In this document: positions 39,676 to 41,453 of the stretch, piece by piece
Numbering within the stretch: the stretch's first letter is position 1
Layout: each line of letters starts with the position of its first letter
Origin: JBBQNJ01 sp038329845
GTDB lineage: Bacteria; Planctomycetota; Phycisphaerae; Tepidisphaerales; Tepidisphaeraceae
Direction of reading: 5' to 3'
Length of the DNA stretch: 41,453 nt
Assembly (NCBI GenBank): GCA_038329845.1
Contig: JBBQNJ010000043.1
Span: 1-41,453 of the forward strand
Made by a program: the position numbers and the translations under genes
The notes under the pieces: generated by a model
What the model was told of the DNA's origin: nothing
Seen by the model: the letters and a program-made list of their open reading frames with translations, nothing else
Databases searched by the model: none

Positions 39676-39844
39676 GAGCATCTCCTCAAACGTCGCCGAA
39701 TGTTGAACTGGCGAAACAACACTCGTCCTATCGGCCAACACGACTGCCCACTTTCGACAAAATAGGCAACCTGGATGGTTATCAGACCCATCGGTGGCAC
39801 GGCTGTACTCGGCTGGGTCTGTGGTGTCTGTGTTGTCTGCGGCC

Positions 39845-39932
39845 CAGCCGCCCTCGGCTGTGCCTGTGTTGCCTGCGGCATAGCCGCGCCCGGCTGTGTC
39901 TGTGTTGCCTGTAGCCCAGCCGTCCTCGGCTG
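39845..39932. repeat. Tandem 36-bp repeats each with a CAGCCG/CGGCTG hairpin
   Basis: Stem-loops at 39845-39860, 39881-39896 and 39917-39932 are exactly 36 bp apart. Each is a CAGCCG arm, 4-nt loop and CGGCTG arm (first base changed in the second copy). Between them lies TGCCTGTGTTGCCTG-like text. A partial unit precedes at about 39803-39844. The period of 36 gives 12-residue repeats in any frame, but nothing suggests translation. Confidence 0.7.
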
Positions 39933-40010
39933 TGGCCTGCCCCGTCCCGTGCCGGTCGGCGTGAAGGGGCATCCGGGATATTCCGGAGGCTCGTTTCCCG
40001 ATCTTCTTGC

Positions 40011-40039
40011 TTGCTTCTCGCGGACAACAACATGATAAT
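40011..40039 (+). promoter_or_regulatory. Isolated promoter-like sequence
   Basis: TTGCTT (40011-40016), 17-nt spacer, GATAAT (40034-40039). It is a fair sigma70 match but no gene is supported downstream on the plus strand before 40942. It may drive a non-coding transcript or be chance in a slightly AT-richer patch. Confidence 0.25.
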
Positions 40040-40314
40040 ATCGCCTTCTCGTAGTGGGGTCCGGGATCGTGAGCGAATCCCGATCCTCAAGTGAAGTCCG
40101 CCTCGCTGGCGGAAACCCGCGGTTCCCGAATTGGCCGCCAAGACGGCGTCCATCGCGGCCGCGGTCAATCAACGTCCCGATGAGCGGGACAAGGGAGCAA
40201 CGGGATGGGAAGGACACCAACGGGCGGCGTCTCCAAGGCCACCCAGGCCACCGCGCATCGATCCTCCGGCGATGAGCACGACGATTGCGATTTGCGGCGC
40301 GGCGAAACCCATCC

Positions 40315-40429
40315 CGATGAGACCGCCCGCCGGGTTCCCACGTCCTTGGCCGCCACGGATGGGAACCCCGGCGAAATCCCCATCGCGGGCAGCGCATCGG
40401 ATGGGACCGCCCGCGCCGTTCCCACGTCC
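40315..40429. repeat. Two 31-bp direct repeats (GACCGCCCG...TTCCCACGTCC)
   Basis: Copies at 40315-40345 and 40399-40429, 84 bp apart, share GAnACCGCCCG and GTTCCCACGTCC with a few changes in the middle. The intervening DNA includes a GATGGGAACCCCGGCG segment related to the same text. They look like dispersed repeat fragments rather than gene sequence. Confidence 0.55.
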
Positions 40430-40632
40430 GGCCCCGCCCCACCCCGCCGGGCCGAATGCACCCCGCCCCGCCCGCGCCCGCGGGGCGCGCCGTCGTCCCC
40501 CGCGTCCCCGCCGGCCCGGCCAACGCCTTGTCCCGCGCCCCCGCCCCCGTCATATTGCTCGGTGATCCCCCCCGCGGCGACGGTCGCCGCCGGGCGGATC
40601 GCCAAAACAGGATTATTTCAATAATCAGCAAT

Positions 40633-40650
40633 AAAACCCCGTCACGGGGC
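40633..40650 (-). terminator. Rho-independent terminator on the minus strand
   Basis: Read on the minus strand, CCCCG (40649-40645), loop TGA, CGGGG (40641-40637) and then TTTTATT: a compact GC stem with a T-run. It would stop a transcript coming from the right, perhaps read-through from the transposase, since no minus-strand gene is supported between 40650 and 41326. Confidence 0.6.
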
Positions 40651-40872
40651 TGCTATCGCTAATGGCGGGAAAGGGGCGGAACGGCAACCAATGACGCAGC
40701 CTGATGGGACGCGGGATCGGGCTTTTGAAAGGGTCAACCCAGCGTTCGAAAGCGCCGTCATATGGTCCAGACGCCGTTCATTCAACAAACGTGAGGAGCG
40801 CCGTATTTGCCAGCGTGTGTCAACGCTTTGGAAATGTCCTCATCCATAACGCAATAGGAATGTCCTCGGCTG

Positions 40873-40927
40873 GCTACCGGGGCAAGGGGCGAGGAGCCGT
40901 AGGCGACGAGGCCCTTGCCCCGGTAGC
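40873..40927. repeat. 55-nt hairpin with a perfect 16-bp stem
   Basis: GCTACCGGGGCAAGGG (40873-40888) and CCCTTGCCCCGGTAGC (40912-40927) are perfectly complementary around a 23-nt loop containing GCCGTAGGC. It ends 14 bp before the small gene at 40942. The form is that of a REP/BIME or MITE-like unit. Confidence 0.7.
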
Positions 40928-40941
40928 GGAAGTCGAACGCC

Positions 40942-41157
40942 ATGGGTGGGCTGAGCGCGCGCGATCTGGCGGGGGATATCAAGGGCGCCTACGAGGTCAT
41001 GCGTCGCGGAGAGACCGAACCGGAGATCATCATTCCGCCGAAGGGCCAGCCCGTCAGGAAAGCCGATGACCCCGAACGCAAGGTCTACCAAATTGATGCC
41101 GACGGCAATGACATCATCCCCCCACCACCTGATGCCCGCTCGCGCAGGTCCGAATAA
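40942..41157 (+). CDS. Small hypothetical protein
   Basis: A 71-aa frame from ATG 40942 with GGAAG about ten bases upstream. An in-frame TAG (40924-40926) lies just above, so the start is well bounded. It reads MGGLSARDLAGDIKGAYEVM, then EPEIIIPPKGQPVRK and QIDADGNDIIPPPP. The composition is balanced, acidic and unlike the Arg/Pro-rich shadow frames of the region, which favours real coding. No family, signal peptide or membrane segment is recognised. It sits between a 16-bp-stem hairpin and the insertion-sequence fragment, so it may be a cargo or a remnant. Confidence 0.4.
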   Translation: MGGLSARDLAGDIKGAYEVMRRGETEPEIIIPPKGQPVRKADDPERKVYQIDADGNDIIPPPPDARSRRSE

Positions 41158-41219
41158 TGAATCCTTTGTTTTGCTTGCAACCATCGTGATTTGCGACGCT
41201 GCGGCCACGGCTTAAGTTG

Positions 41220-41292
41220 GTAGGTTCCGCATGGGTACACGCGGAACCTACAGGTCTGTCACGCACCCCTGTGTGCGGAACCTAGAGGTCTG
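41220..41292. repeat. Inverted and direct repeats next to the transposase end
   Basis: GTAGGTTCCGC (41220-41230) and GCGGAACCTAC (41241-41251) form an 11-bp perfect hairpin with a 10-nt loop. The right arm belongs to an 18-bp direct repeat, at 41241-41258 and 41275-41292, with one mismatch. It lies 34 bp past the transposase stop and may be the outer region of the insertion sequence or a flanking hairpin. Confidence 0.6.
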
Positions 41293-41325
41293 GCATTTGC
41301 TTTTTATCGGACATCTAGTGCATTG

Positions 41326-41453
41326 TCACACGATGATTTTAGGGTAGACCGACTTCAGCTTGCGGCGCGCGTCGCTGACTTTGAACTGCCAGTCCACGCC
41401 GCGTTGTTTGGCGTTGCTGGCCGCCTGCCAGGCGGCGGTCTCGGACCTCAGCA
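41326..41453 (-). CDS. IS630-type transposase, C-terminal fragment cut by the window edge
   Basis: The minus-strand frame enters at the right edge and stops at TGA (41328-41326), giving 41 residues: ...AAWQAASNAKQRGVDWQF followed by KVSDARRKLKSVYPKIIV. The pattern N.....VDWQF...DAR.KLK..YP is the conserved end of IS630/Tc1-mariner family DDE transposases as I recall them. The catalytic part and the upstream terminal repeat lie outside the window, so intactness cannot be judged. Its presence fits the repeat-rich, lower-GC character of the last 800 bp. Confidence 0.65.
   Translation of the reverse strand, partial: LRSETAAWQAASNAKQRGVDWQFKVSDARRKLKSVYPKIIV

Larger units (their letters stand above)
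39676..40941. other. 1.27-kb repeat-rich region without a supported gene
   Basis: Long frames run through this stretch on both strands, but they encode Pro/Arg/Gly-rich or Gln/Ala-rich low-complexity text without family signatures. The contents are a 36-bp hairpin array (39845-39932), an isolated promoter-like pair (40011-40039), two 31-bp repeats (40315-40429), a C/G-rich tract at 40430-40550, a minus-strand terminator (40633-40650) and a long hairpin (40873-40927). GC falls noticeably after 40600. It resembles an accessory or remnant region next to a transposase. Confidence 0.6.

Noticed and set aside
39845..39932. CRISPR array
   Set aside because: Units of 36 bp are contiguous, with no unique spacers and no cas genes nearby.
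39672..40631. 319-aa minus-strand frame upstream of the PilZ gene
   Set aside because: Arg-rich, then Gln/Pro repeats that merely translate the 36-bp DNA repeat; no family signature.
40691..40849. 52-aa plus-strand frame starting MTQPDGTRDRAFERV
   Set aside because: Somewhat coding-like, but no Shine-Dalgarno, no family and within a repeat-rich stretch; too weak to list.
40840..41208. 122-aa minus-strand frame opposite the small gene
   Set aside because: Runs across the hairpin repeat and has typical antisense composition.
1..41453. tRNA or rRNA genes
   Set aside because: No cloverleaf with CCA end or rRNA-like conserved stretch was recognised on either strand.

Overview
The window looks like chromosomal DNA of a GC-rich, flagellated, Gram-negative bacterium, most likely a planctomycete of the Phycisphaerae type. 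This is inferred from gene content: PEGA and TolB-like lipoproteins, BamB/PQQ-like propellers beside ferredoxin genes, a planctomycete-style soluble protein kinase, Nfn, FlbD, and many short hairpin repeats between genes. No rRNA, tRNA or CRISPR array was recognised, and no marker gene fixes the taxon.

Left part (1-5185): the tail of an unknown gene, a thioredoxin/YyaL-family protein with an extra DsbD-like tail, nnrE (NAD(P)H-hydrate epimerase), a LuxR-type HTH protein and a soluble Ser/Thr kinase. A 103-bp concentric palindrome lies between the convergent nnrE and HTH genes.

Main system (5186-18138): eight tightly packed minus-strand genes, three junctions of which are 4-bp ATGA overlaps. 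In transcription order they encode an anchored PQQ-like propeller, an NHL-type lipoprotein, a 76-aa Tat-signal protein with four cysteines, a NapG-like Tat ferredoxin, a NapH/NosR-like membrane ferredoxin, a second membrane PQQ-like propeller, a NuoE-NuoF-diferredoxin fusion, and a NuoG-N/GltD-like flavoprotein that appears to lack its NAD(P)H domain. This reads as an uncharacterised electron conduit joining the cytosolic NADH pool to quinone or the cell envelope. Divergent to it lie nfnA-nfnB, the ferredoxin/NADH/NADP+ bifurcating enzyme, so the whole locus concerns NAD(H), NADP(H) and ferredoxin traffic.

Middle (18161-28834): tandem repeats, a phage-CII-like HTH protein, the flagellar genes flgD-flgE-flbD, then an operon of a Gfo/Idh/MocA oxidoreductase, a DUF502-ModA fusion and ModB, with no ModC in view. 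Two lipoprotein genes follow on the plus strand: one of unknown function and a PEGA/TolB-propeller protein.

Right part (28910-41453): a membrane-associated GTPase, a SNF2 helicase, zwf (glucose-6-phosphate dehydrogenase), proA (glutamate-5-semialdehyde dehydrogenase), glnA (glutamine synthetase) and a PilZ protein. A 1.27-kb repeat-rich gene desert follows, then a small hypothetical gene and the 3' end of an IS630-type transposase running off the window. Several starts (nnrE, the Gfo/Idh gene, proA, the CII-like gene) have no Shine-Dalgarno but a TATCCT or TACAAT box 6-8 nt upstream, which suggests leaderless mRNAs.
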